Source: Gnetum montanum (taxonomy: Eukaryota; Streptophyta; Gnetopsida; Gnetales; Gnetaceae). Taken from it: DNA of 64,000 bases. The position numbers were made by a program, and so were the translations under genes. The notes beneath the pieces are model-generated. The model ran no database searches, had not been told where the DNA came from, and was given only the letters and a program-made list of their open reading frames with translations. Shown here one piece after another: positions 36,010 through 47,513 of this stretch. Position 1 is the first letter of the stretch. The number at the start of each line of letters is the position of its first letter. The stretch covers positions 169,202-233,201 of the forward strand of contig MNCI01003644.1 of assembly GCA_015680685.1 (NCBI GenBank), in the 5' to 3' direction.

Positions 36010-36896
36010 TGATGAGCGGCGACGTACCCCCTATGCCCAACCATATGAATCACAAGCATTCACACACGATCCGGTCGAATTCTATGGATGGGACTATTTG
36101 TGGCATCTAGATCATTATTCCTTGATCGCAATTCGCTATCTTCCCACTTGGACTAGCGGTAACTTTGTCACATATGATTTAGTCCAAAGTGAGGCATATG
36201 ATTCTTGATGTTGTTTTGGCCTTATGCTACTCCTAATGATAATTATTTAACTAATTAGCAATAGAAAGTAAAGTTTAAACTAGCCTACCAGTGAAGAGTG
36301 TATGTTCTCAGCTTGCCATACACATCCTAAACCCACGTATCCACTACTAGGATTACCAAGCATCATGCTACTAGGCAAACCAAGCAATAACACTATTGGG
36401 ATTACCAAGCGAATATGTGTTTACACTCAAAACTGGTCACGCTCATTCCTCCAATTCATTAATATGCATAAAAACATAAATATTAACTAAGTACATGAAA
36501 CATAAATTACATGGAAAGTAAATTTAATCTAAGCCAAAGTGTTGCAATGAATAAGAATCAATCTCAATCTTATTGTTGTTCATGGAATGTGTCCATGTAC
36601 ATTGCCACTCAAATAAGACATCATACAACTAACTCAAATCCATACTACAGGCACTCACTAACTATTCTCTAAGAATATGGAATAAAACTACAACAATTCG
36701 ACTACTCTATTGACCAAAGAATGCCAATACATAGTGAGAGCACATGTACTTATAGATTTTATTGCTGGACTACATCGATGGGGCCCCCTAGACGGAACAA
36801 ATGCTATGTCGACGCAACCCCATCGATGGGGCAACACCACATAAATGGGACCTCATTGATAGGGGCCCATTGATGTGACACTTTGATGCTTCATCA
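36010..36896 (-). repeat. 3' LTR of element G (family 3)
   Basis: TGATGAGCGGCGACGTACCCCC to GATGCTTCATCA, 887 bp. The reverse TATA region is ACTTATAGATTTTA (about 36748). The U3 end holds CATCGATGGGG repeats (36774-36880). The inner neighbour TATCCTCATGACTGAATG is the degraded PPT complement. Confidence 0.9.
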
Positions 36897-39132
36897 TATC
36901 CTCATGACTGAATGAAAACTCATCCTCGAGTTCCTTTACAAAATTGGGAAGGTATGGGATTATTGACTAACACTTGACATAACAAACTGACATAACAAAA
37001 CTAAGTGTTGCATTACAAAATTTTATTCTAATGGATGCATACAAAATGATAGAGTGACAAAAAGACTATACAAACATTGAATATTACAAAATTTGCAAAG
37101 GTCTTCAAAAATCCACTAAAGATGATTCTTCTTGTTGCCGCTAGTGGTGGTAGACTTCCAACCTTAATTGTTATGTCGATGCTTCTTTGGTTATGTGGAA
37201 CATTCTTGAAGGATGGACTAAAATTTCTTCTCATCATCCCATGGATCTAGCACACATGCAATGCTTAAGGTACTATCTTGTATGTACTACGATTTGTCCA
37301 TGGGCATATCCTCCATTATCCCCCTCTTTACTTTATTTTCATGCCTGGCAAAAGACCTTCTTCCTTAGGCATTTCTTTTAGCATCACCTATAGTTACCAA
37401 AGGATCAACATTAGTTTTGGTAAATTTCTCTTAATAATTAACCATTTTTGGATCCCTTAGTTTTCATTTAAGCATAAGGTGATGACAACATACTATGCCC
37501 AAGGCCATGAGGTAACTAAAATCATCAAGATGTTCACATTGTTTTGATCAATTACTATTAGTTACCATGTTGTTCGAAAATAGGATGTTATAAAAATTTC
37601 AAAGTGGACATCCCTAGCGCCCATGACTAATAATTATAACTCCAAAAGTACACAAGTTTTTGAACAATTGAAACCAAAGGTCTGATTCAAAAGATGGCCA
37701 AGAAATATTAATGGATATGGAAATAAAAAACTAGAAGAAATTAATGAAATGGATGAGAAGTAGTCCCAAAATTATTTATAAATTTAGAGAAATTGTCATT
37801 GATGTTCTAGAAGAGGTGAAGGTTAGTTCAAAACCATTATTAACAAAAATTATGCAAGTGGGTCCTCCCTAAAGTAGGCTCCTACAATAATGCCCTTATA
37901 TAACCACTTCTATAGATGTCCATGGGCATCCAAGAAGTTGAATGTAGACCATGACTTTGTTCCAAACAACACACAACTACCATGGTTAGGATGTTCCACT
38001 ATACTAAACAAGACCAAAAGTTGCATAATTGCATGCAGCAATGAGGTGAATAATGGGATGAGAAGGGATTGCAAAGATCAGGATGTAAGGTACTTGGCCA
38101 TGTTCACAATAGGTTCTTATGAAAAATGTGATTAAAATGATCAGCATACCTATCCATCCAAATTCAAACCAATTCCATACCATGAACAATGACCTCGCAT
38201 TGATGTGCTCCTTCTTGTCAACCACCATCAATTCACAACCACCTCAAAGAACAATCATCACTCCAAAAAGAAAAGAAAAGAGAAGAAGAAAGGAAGGGCC
38301 TTAGTTAGAGGGGCACCTTCAAGCATGGGTAACATGTCTTTCTAGCCCCATAACTAGTGCTTGTAGCCCATTAGTGTGTTTAAGAGGTGTGCTTTAAATT
38401 TTCGTTGTTGGTTTTTTTTATTTTTTGTCTCTCTCTTTTTTTTGTTTTGTTTTTTTTCCTTCCTTTTTTTTAAATTTTTGGATAGGAACCACACCATGCA
38501 AAGATAGAGCTTCCTTTTTATTGGTTGGCCGAGGAGTGATTTTACATTCCAAGAGGAATCATAAACCACATGAAAAAAGATAAGAAGAAAACCCAACAAG
38601 TCCCCTTGAGGTCACACCCTTACCATTTCCACTTGGTCATTTCCTCTTTCTTCAAGATATAATGATCATTGATTAATTTTAGTTTCATGAAAGAAGAACC
38701 AAATTGTTTCCATGCAAAAGATCTTTTATTTAGAGAAATGGAGGGATGGATGAGCTGGTCTCATTACTTTACACAATTACTTATCCAATCATCTTGATAA
38801 CATAAAACAAAAACCCAACACGTAGCGTTAACTTTTGCATCATGACTAGCAATATTATTAACAGAAGCATAAAAAAAATTCATAAAACATAAAGAAAATG
38901 ACTCCAGAAAAGAGACAAATATTAAGAAATGAAAAACATATTAAGAATCAGAAAATTTTAGAAGAAATAGAAAAATGATAAAATATTGTAAAACAAAAAG
39001 TGAAAAACACTTATTAGTTCTTGAACCAAGTTAGAGCATCTCCCTCGTAACTAATCTTATGGCTGCACATTTGGAAGATGGACTACACAATCCCTTAGTT
39101 ATACACCACTAATTTTGCATCTATCATCGTTA
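36897..39132 (-). other. 3' UTR of element G with three PPT-like motifs
   Basis: From the LTR inward: the PPT (36897-36912), copy 2 GCGCCCATGACTAA (37617-37630), the 'gtgggtcctccctaaagtaggctcc' block (37859-37883), the 'catgggtaacatgtctttctag' block (about 38324-38345), A-rich tracts (38870-39000) and copy 1 CATCTCCCTCGTAACTAA (39038-39054). The last lies where the D and B frames leave coding sequence. The remainder to 39132 joins 45994 across element D. Confidence 0.75.
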
Positions 39133-39137
39133 CTAAT

Positions 39138-39888
39138 TGATGGGACGCGATATCGCATGGTGCACCATCATATCTATACATAAGAGGTGGCTCTCTCTTG
39201 TTTCCTCATCCTAGGCTAGATAGTAGGGAAACTCTGGCAGATTGATCACTCCAGAGATAGAATATTTTCCATGTGCCTGCAGTAGGAGTCCTAAAGTGAA
39301 TAGATCTTTATTTGAGCAAACATTGTACCTGGACACAACTTTTTGTACGGCAATAAAGACGAGCTTTCCGGATAAACCTTGCAACGCATGGAATAGGATT
39401 TTATTATTGTTATTTATTACCTATTATTTATTAATTGTTATTTACGTTTTTCCTTCTCAACCCTTTTCTCCTAGTTAAGTGGCTCAGTACGACCACTTCG
39501 AGCACGTGCATTACGCGTAGTCATCCCAGCAACGATTAGCGTTTGGTAGCCATGGTTGCATTGGTTCAGGGTATGTACGATAAGTGAGAACAGATGCTGA
39601 CACTAGGTAATTTAGACTTAGTTCATTAGTTAGAGTTAGTAATTAGTTTCTCAACCCTTCACCTTGTTAGCATAGGAGACATAAAACATAAAAACTATAA
39701 AAATCATATACCTTGGACTTACTTAACCATACACCGTGACAACTACAAGTAAGTCTGGGAAGACAACGAATAATTAACCCTAAGTGTTCCATGGGCGTGT
39801 AGGCACTTAGTCTGTGGAGTTCGACCGGATCACGTGTGCTATGCTCATATTCATATGGTTATGTGTAGGGGTATCTCACCACTCATCA
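39138..39888 (+). repeat. 5' LTR of element D (family 1)
   Basis: TGATGGGACGCGATATCGC to CACCACTCATCA, 751 bp. Its palindrome region is shortened to one unit (3' LTR: about three). The TATA box is changed to TCTATACATA (39174-39181). AATAAA is at 39352-39357. Confidence 0.92.
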
Positions 39889-39889
39889 T

Positions 39890-39907
39890 TGGCACCATTG
39901 CCGGGGA
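39890..39907 (+). promoter_or_regulatory. tRNA-Asp primer binding site of element D
   Basis: TGGCACCATTGCCGGGGA follows the LTR after one base and pairs with the tRNA-Asp 3' end with two mismatches. Confidence 0.87.
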
Positions 39908-40028
39908 CTAAGTGTTTGTGCGCTAAATAGAACATAGGATATCACTCACATCGTTGGGATCCTAAACGAACCTTTGGGTTAATTAAGAAAAATTATATAA
40001 TGGTAAGTAACACACTGATAAATAACAA

Positions 40029-42500
40029 TGTCTTCTTCTAGCAAAAGAAACTCACCACCTAGGGATAATACAAGAAATAGTCGGCAATCAAAAACACACA
40101 ATTGAAATCAGCCAAGTCCTCAACAATACCAGATAGTCTATACTCATCCCGATGAGTATATTCCAAACTTTACCTTTATCCTCCATCAAGACGAACAGAT
40201 GCGATGGAGAGATTTGCAAGGTAACATCATGTTACCTCCAAATCGATCAATCCCTAACATGCTTCTCTGTGCTTTGGCACAGATTGGCATGACACAACTC
40301 TATGCTGAATACGTTGCAGCAGATTTTGACTCAAGGGATTATTATCCCAAAGAAGCACAATGTATGAGGGACTCAAGGTAGGAGAGCCAACATACACTAT
40401 TAAAGGGCAAGGAGGTCCCGCACGTCCTTAGTGAAATCAGAGATGGTGAACCGCTCATAATGGGTTCTCTATCAAAAGATGTTCTCCCTCATAATGATGG
40501 TGAGGAGGTTGGGTATCAGAACCTATGATCAACAATACATAACACTAGTTCTGACCCTCGTGAATGCAAACTATTCATAGAGGGAACAACAACTCATAAG
40601 GACGGGCACTTAGATCGTCACCACGATCAAGGCCATAATAGCCGAAGAGAAGGCAAGAAGCATTGCCATGGCAATGGTTCCCCTTCCTATTCTCCTTCAT
40701 CTCATCACTCACCCTCTCCTTCCACATCTGGGCGCAACCACCATGAACATAACGGTGAGGATAGAGGTAGGCAAAATGAGAGACCTCGATGAGAGAGTCA
40801 AGAGAGAGGACAAGGGTATGAACAAAGGGAAATTAGGGAACAACGAAGACATCATAGGCATCATCAAAGAGATGATCATGAAGAGCCCCTACTTACCACC
40901 TGAAGTATGCTCAATATAACAGAGGCTGTAAGAATTCCAACAAGCCATTTAAAATATAGCTAAATCAAGCATTTAGACATGAACAATATCCCATGCTTTG
41001 AGGGGGGGATCCAACGCTGATCCACAGCATCATTTACAGGCATTCCATGATGCCTGCACCTTGCAGAACATAGAAAAGGAGTGGCAAAAACTAAATTTGT
41101 TTTCCAGGACACTCATTAAGGAAGCAGAGAGTTGGTACCGGTCCTTAGAATTGGAAACCATCAGGAGGTCGAGTACGATGTTAGAACTCTTCAATGATAA
41201 GTATCAAACATACTCTACAGTGTCTAATTTGCGTAAGCAGATCCAAGGATGGAAGCAAGGTACTTATGAACCCTTGGATGTTGCCATGGGATGCTACTAC
41301 GCATTGCTACATCGTTGCCCGGGCCATGGATACCCTCAATGGGATCAACTTTGCCACATCGTAGATGGGCTAAGGCATGAGATTAGAAGAACCCTTAGGA
41401 CCTATGCCCAAGGGAGATTATCAAAACTTAGAGCCCATGAAGTACATCGCTTGTTGAAACAAGTAGCAAAAGAAGAAGGTGAGCTATGAAAAAGGGAAAG
41501 TCCGGAAGAATACAACCGCGATCCCTCCCTTCGAAAGAAGGGAGTGAAATTTTGTGATGAGGAGGATGAGTCACCACTCGAAGAGTTGGTGAACCGAAAA
41601 ACCTTGCCGATTCAAAAATTAACAATAGAAGTATCAGCTAAGATGGACCAACTATGGGATTCCTTAGACTCCAAACTTGAAACAGTCTTGAAAATCGTAG
41701 AGGAGTCTAAGGAGGAATGAATTAGTGACAAGAACAAGACAACGAGGAGAGATTCAGGCCCTGCACATAACAAGGGTAAGGGGAAAATTACTATCTCCGA
41801 TGAGGTTGTGGACTCAGACAAAGACAATGACGGTGGATGTGAGATCTACCACTATGACCATTCTAAGGGATGTTGTCCAATCATCTCACATCTATAGGAG
41901 TCTGGGGTGTATGCACTTAATCTGAGACTTAACCAATGGCAAACCCCCCGAAGGTTACCTTATCCTCAAGGTAACCCAAGGCAGTCCCACCAACCACTAA
42001 CGTACTATCCAAGTGGAACCCCACCACAACCCATCGGACAGCATCAATAGTGGCAATATCCACAGTCATGGGGGATGCCACCGCCAACACAACAGTACCC
42101 TTACCAGTAGCCCGATCCATATGGTTATTATGTGTAGCAGCCGATTTCTCCAAGTGACTCTATGGGTCACACAACTCCCCAATACTACCAAGTTCGGGAG
42201 TACTTTAGGAGGACTCCTTCTCCTTCGGGAGACATCCCACATATACACCATCCTCCAACTCCATCCGCACCTCTTCCACCTGTAATTCCCATACAACTTG
42301 CTCCAACAATGCAAGCGGAACTCCCTACTCAACCACAGCAACATAACGCTACGAGAGTTGTAAATATTCAACCTGCTACTAGTTCTAACAACTGTAAAAA
42401 GAAAAGACCTTTCTTCAGAACCAAAAGCCTAGACAAACTCTCACAACAACAAGCAGTTGAGCCCATGTACACTCCTCCACCATCTAACACTTCAGAGCAC
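40029..42500 (+). pseudogene. gag: gag of element D (few stops)
   Basis: The ATG at 40029 (MSSSSKRNSPPRDN) is shared in position with the gag start of F. The N-terminal segment NFTFILHQDEQMRWRDLQGN (about 40167-40225) is followed by a basic His/Ser region. The gag core is the open frame 40998-41489 (DPQHHLQAFHDAC, ESWYRSLELETI, EPLDVAMGCYYALLHRC). The core is preceded by a seven-G run where the frame shifts (about 40999). Later come a coiled-coil-like EESKEE segment, C-x6-H-x4-C-x4-H (41838-41892) and a Gln/Pro-rich tail. About eight stops remain. Confidence 0.87.
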
Positions 42501-42529
42501 CCTTCAGTCCAACAACAGAGTTGTACGCA

Positions 42530-43210
42530 TACGGTTATGTTAACGCATATCGTAACCGATTGGATCAAGGTAGGCCACCTTCCTAGGAAATTAACTGATC
42601 TTGGAAGCCCCTTAATCTATTTACAAATCACCGGGAATGAACCACATAAGGCTCTTCTTGACTCAGGTTCTGGAGTCAACCTAATTTCATGAGAGATGTA
42701 CCAAGCCTGGAACTTGCCCCAACTTAAGAAGAGTAACATCCAACTAGAGCTGGCAAACCAATCCATCACCATTCCTTTGGGATTGGTGAAGGACATTGTC
42801 ACCACTGTGTGTGGTTGGTCTTACCTAACTAATTTCCTGGTGATTAAAGTCAACAACAACGAAGGGGGCTTCCCAATTATAATGGGAAGGCCATGGCTAA
42901 GTACAGTAGATGCGTACCTAGGGATCCATGATCTTTCCTTGCAGATATCTAAAATAAACATTTATGGAAAGATTGAGAAGAAGAAAGTTCCGTGCATCAC
43001 ATACAGTGACTTAGAGGGTGATGACATGGAAGAATGTTCAGCATCTCTTCCATGTAATCGATGTGTCCAAGAAACACAAATTCAAAGGTGCTTGTATGTA
43101 GCAACCACACCAGTAGTATACACCCCATTGTTGACAGCTACAAAAAAGAGCAACTTAATATGCATGGAATGAATTGGGGTTACAAATCATGTTAACAACG
43201 AAGGCATAGA
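42530..43210 (+). pseudogene. Protease and linker of element D
   Basis: The frame 42162-42692 ends in ALLDSGSGVNLIS, with the retropepsin Asp-Ser-Gly intact, and one TGA splits it from the next open frame (42696-43172). That frame holds VCGWSYLTNFLVIKV, FPIIMGRPWLSTVDA, then a Cys-containing linker (PCNRCVQETQIQRCLY) as in F. It is the best preserved protease in the window, one visible stop from a continuous frame. Confidence 0.87.
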
Positions 43211-43333
43211 CACATTGGAGTATGAGCATTGCCAACTTCCACCCCTTAATCTGAGAACATCAGTGGGGAGAAGTTGGGCACTTTTATGAAATTCAAATAG
43301 ATGCTCATTATTTCGGATCTCTCCCTTGCAATT

Positions 43334-43350
43334 CAGTCATGGGGGAGATG
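43334..43350 (+). promoter_or_regulatory. PPT-like motif copy 1 of element D
   Basis: CAGTCATGGGGGAGATG resembles the true PPT (TTTAGTCATGGGGGTA at 45191-45206) but lies about 1.86 kb upstream, at the end of the coding part. Confidence 0.65.
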
Positions 43351-43394
43351 ACCACCTAGGCTAACCATTGGAGGCCCTCAATTCTTTTTAGTTT

Positions 43395-43640
43395 TTTTTA
43401 CATGTTTTTGTTTTGCACATTTTTGTTTTACATGTTTTTGTTTTACACATTTTTGTTTTACATGTTTTTGTCTTAACACATTTTTATTTTACAAATTTCT
43501 TTAACTTTTCTTGTTTTTGTTTTATAAATTTCTTTAAATTTTCTTGTTTTTGTTTTACAAATTTCTTTAACTTTTCTTGTTTTTGTTTTACAAATTTCTT
43601 TAACTTTTCTTGTTTTTATTTTTCAACATCGTTATACTTT
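43395..43640 (+). repeat. Tandem T-rich repeats in the 3' UTR of element D
   Basis: Five to six units of a 14-16-mer (CATGTTTTTGTTTTACA / CACATTTTTGTTTTA) are followed by four copies of a 33-mer beginning AAATTTCTTTAACTTTTCTTG (43491-43625). Element C has one unit of each. The ORF crossing it encodes only Phe/Cys/Leu repeats and is not a gene. Confidence 0.85.
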
Positions 43641-44142
43641 TTCATTTTTTGTGTGTTTGTGTGTGTGTGATCCACCGTGTAAGTTCGTCACCCAATAAGT
43701 GTTCTTCCTGATGGTATGAACTATTGTCATATTGATTGCTAATGTTTGGGTTTTACCTTTAAGTTATGATGTTGATACTAAGGTATGTTCTTCTGATATG
43801 GCAGGCAATGAGTCCACTTCATCCATCCATCCACAAAGTCTATGGTCTCTCTTGGCTTAGAAATGTACAGTCCCTCATAATAAGAACTTTAAAGAATCAA
43901 TGACTAGGCATTTCTCAAACTAAGGAAGGACTCAAGGATTGAAAAGGGTGTGACTTCAAGGGAACTTGGTGCATTTGTGTTGGCTGTTCTCTTGGGTGCT
44001 TGGATGTCTTCTTCTTGAGTTTTCTTACCATTTTAATGTTACCCAATTATCAGAAGCTGAGTCAATAAAAATAACAAAGTCTTTGCATGGTGTGGTTCTC
44101 ACGCACAAAAACACAAAACACAAAAAAAAAGAGAGAGAAAAG

Positions 44143-44435
44143 NNNNNNNNNNNNNNNNNNNNNNNNNNNNNNNNNNNNNNNNNNNNNNNNNNNNNNNNNN
44201 NNNNNNNNNNNNNNNNNNNNNNNNNNNNNNNNNNNNNNNNNNNNNNNNNNNNNNNNNNNNNNNNNNNNNNNNNNNNNNNNNNNNNNNNNNNNNNNNNNNN
44301 NNNNNNNNNNNNNNNNNNNNNNNNNNNNNNNNNNNNNNNNNNNNNNNNNNNNNNNNNNNNNNNNNNNNNNNNNNNNNNNNNNNNNNNNNNNNNNNNNNNN
44401 NNNNNNNNNNNNNNNNNNNNNNNNNNNNNNNNNNN
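44143..44435. other. Assembly gap (293 N)
   Basis: It lies in the 3' UTR of D just after an A/AG-rich run. Element C has about 540 bp between the matching anchors (23281-23823), so the true gap may be longer than shown. Confidence 0.9.
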
Positions 44436-45206
44436 ATTAAGGGCATGAGCCTGCTTTGGGGAGGACCCAATGACATTCCTATTTGGTGCATCAGTTAAAT
44501 TCTTTCCCTTAACATTTTGCACTCCATTTTGTTTTGTTCATTTCCATCTTAACATCCACTTCATCGATGTCTTAGTTGTCTCTTTTTATCCATCTTCTTG
44601 TTCTTATTCTTTCTCCATTCTATCGCTACCGGAGGTTCGCGATTAGTCATGGGGGTAGTACGAGGCCCAATTTGTTTTGATTTTCTCCTAACCCCTACAC
44701 CTTCGGTAGTCGCCAAATATTATATCTCCAGACCCGTATTAGCCATACCACAACTCAGCCAATGGACTTACACCGAAGCAAGGTATCAATCACATGATAA
44801 TTTAGTTACCCTTGCCAATTTAAGACTATGTTATGTGTGTAGATGGCGATCATGCAACAATGGATTGGATTTGGAGGGAAGGCTTGGAATGGAGCAGCGC
44901 TGAAACAACTATGCAAGGAGCAAGATTGATGGTGTGCTTACGGATGGACAACAAAAGGTGCAATCTTGGCGTTGGTAGCAACAATACTTCTTCTCTCTTC
45001 TCTTTTCTCTCAGCTGCCAAATGAGGCCTAATGTCAATGTAATAAGGTGTTTACCCTTGTTGTCATGAACACTAGTTTTGTCAACTCTTGTAATGATGAT
45101 CCGTTCACATGTCATCCCATTAGTTTCCATTGAGTCAATAATCCCATACCTTCCCGATATTATTGTAATGAACTCGAGGATGAGTTTTAATTTAGTCATG
45201 GGGGTA
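44436..45206 (+). other. 3' UTR of element D with PPT-like copy 2 and PPT
   Basis: It aligns with 1-812 and with 23824-24612. PPT-like copy 2 is GATTAGTCATGGGGGTA (44641-44657) and the PPT is TTTAGTCATGGGGGTA (45191-45206), adjacent to the LTR. No gene is supported. Confidence 0.85.
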
Positions 45207-45988
45207 TGATGGGATGCGATATTTCATGGGCCACGATATCGCATCCCTCGCGATATCGTGGTGCACTATCATATCTATAAATAAGAGGCAGCTCTCCCTT
45301 GTTTCATCATCCTAGGCTAAACAATAGGGAAACTCTGGTAGATTGATCACTCCAAAGATAGAATATTTTCCATGTGCCTGCAGTAGGAGTCCTGAAGTGA
45401 ACGGACCTTTATTCGAGCAAACATTGTACCTGAACACAACTTTGTGTACGGCAATAAAGACGAGCTTTCCAGATAAACCTTGCAACGCATGGAATATGAT
45501 TTTATTATTGTTATTTATTACCTATTATTTATTACTTGTTATTTACTATTTTCCTTCTCAACCCTTTTCTCCTAGTTAAGTGCCTTAGTACGACCACTTC
45601 GAGCACGTGAGTTACGCGTGGTGATCCCAGCAACGATTAGCATTTGGTAGCCATGGTTGCATCGGTTTAGGGTGTGTACGGTAAGTGGGAATGGATGCTG
45701 ATGCTAGGTAATTATACTTAGTTCATTAGTTAGAGTTAGTAATTAGTTTCTCAACCCTTCACCTTGTTAGCATAGAAGACATAAAACATAAAAACTATAA
45801 AAATCATATACCTCGGACTTACTTAACCATACACCGTGACAACTACAAGTAAGTTTGGGAAGACAATGAATAATTAACCCTAAGTGTTCCATGGGCATGT
45901 AGGCACTTAGTCTACAAAGTTCGACCGAATCGCACGTGCTACGCTCGTATTCGTATGGTTGAGTGTAGGGGTATCTTGCCACTCATCA
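45207..45988 (+). repeat. 3' LTR of element D
   Basis: TGATGGGATGCGATATTTC to TGCCACTCATCA, 782 bp, with TATAAATA at 45276-45283 and AATAAA near 45453. It keeps about three GATATCG units (45215-45260). Confidence 0.92.
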
Positions 45989-46063
45989 CTAATATAATTA
46001 ATTAGGTGGTACCACATCTAACATTGGTGATAGTCTCATTTGTATCATTCAAAGATGTATCTT

Positions 46064-46866
46064 TGATGAGCCGCGATATCGCATCCGCCATGTGATATCA
46101 CATACCCGATATTGCGTCCTACCTCATCTTCTATAAATAAGAGGCAGCACCCTTTGTTCAAGATAGTGAGACTTAGACCCATAGCCAAACTCTTGTAGTT
46201 TTATTAGTCTAGAGTTAGAATAATTTCTGTGTGCCTGCAGTAGGAGTCATAGAGTGAATGGATCTTTATTCGAGCAATTTGTACCTGAGCACACATTTGT
46301 GTACAGCAATAAAGACAAACTTTATGATAAACCTTGCAACATACAGATTAAGCTAATTAGTAATTAATTATTGTTGAATGTTTAATGCTTTCCTAGTTAA
46401 TTAATCTCTCTCTCTCAACCTTCAACCCCCTTAGTTAAATACACTCAGTACGATAGCTTCGAGCATGTGTGTAGCGCTTGGTAACCCAGTAACGATTACC
46501 GTTTGGTAATCCCAGCAGCATTGCACTGGTTCAGGATGTGTACGACAAGTGGGAATGGATATTGTTGTTAGGAAAATTTAGAACTTAGTTAATGAATAGT
46601 TAATGTAAGTTAGTCACTGAGTTATCTCTCCTTTCCTTTATTAGCATAAGACATAGAAAAATATAAAAGCTATAAAAAATCATATACCTCAAGCTTACTT
46701 AACCATACAACCGTGACAATACAAGTAAGTTTGGGAAGATAATGATTGATTAACCCTAAGTGTTCCATTAAGGTGCGTAAGCACTTAGTCCTTGGAGTTT
46801 GAACGAATTGCACATGAAATGCTCATATTCGTATGGTTGAGTGTAGGGGTACCTTGCCACTCATCA
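46064..46866 (+). repeat. Solo LTR (family 1) inside element G
   Basis: TGATGAGCCGCGATATCGCA to TTGCCACTCATCA, 803 bp, with perfect TSD ATCTT (46059-46063 and 46867-46871). It resembles the solo LTR at 27311 more than the D LTRs (shared 'ctcatcttctataaataagaggcagc' and R/U5). Confidence 0.93.
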
Positions 46867-46905
46867 ATCTTCATCTGGACTTGAAGGTATTTTTGTTTTG
46901 GGGGA

Positions 46906-47513
46906 TCAAGATGTATTTGCTTCTTCTTCTTGATTTTCTATTTTAATTCCTAGGTCTCCGTGTTTAATACTATTTTTTGATGTATAATTAGAATGTAAAA
47001 TATATGTGTCTAAGTCCTCTGTTTGGCCCATTTTCTCAATTCTAGAACTAATAAGTAGATTAATTACATCAATGCATCTTTGAAAAAATTTTATATTCTC
47101 ATTTTCAAGCCACTGAGTGTCTTCTAGTTTAGTGGTTACTATGTAGATAGGTTTTTTCTCACACACTTGTTCCTTAACTTTATGGTGGGTTAGTATAGGG
47201 GTTATGTTAATATTTCAAACTTCCAACCCACAATTTCACCCTTTATTATGATTAGTTATGCATGGATTCTTCTATCTCTTCATAGTGCTAGATTCATCGC
47301 TTTTGTTACGTGTTGGAGGAATGATGAATGTTGGTCTTTGCGTAGGATTGGAGGACATTGGTTGTGAGAGAAAGGATGTTGCACTTGATTGGCATTGTGC
47401 TAGTTTGGATGAGTTAGTAGGTCCACAAGTGTTGTTTTTACGCATGGAAATTGTCCTAAAGAAAGGACATTTCTAAGATTGTGATGAAGATCTATTGGCA
47501 TTATCATTTCTAT
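46906..47513 (-). pseudogene. Linker remnant of element G, protease missing
   Basis: The minus frame 47166-46906 contains IYIVTTKLEDTQWLENE, matching the linker CLYAATTQQEGTQWL of F, so the region after the protease is present. Between it and the gag tail no DSG loop or IIMG motif appears, so the protease was lost here. Confidence 0.7.

Larger units (their letters stand above)
39138..45988 (+). mobile_element. Element D: gag-protease element without RT/RH/IN, perfect TSD
   Basis: The TSD CTAAT is at 39133-39137 and 45989-45993. The order is 5' LTR, PBS, gag, protease, linker, PPT-like copy 1, repeat-rich 3' UTR (with an N gap), copy 2, PPT and 3' LTR. The two LTRs look about 90-95% identical by eye, so it is among the younger copies here. 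The linker jumps from PPLNLRTS into the 3' end frame (RISPLQFSHGGDD) where RT to IN should be. Confidence 0.93.

Noticed and set aside
43413-43670. ORF with Phe/Cys/Leu repeats
   Set aside because: It only reads through the T-rich tandem repeats of the 3' UTR.
43966-44522. ORFs spanning the N block on both strands
   Set aside because: They consist mostly of undetermined residues across an assembly gap.
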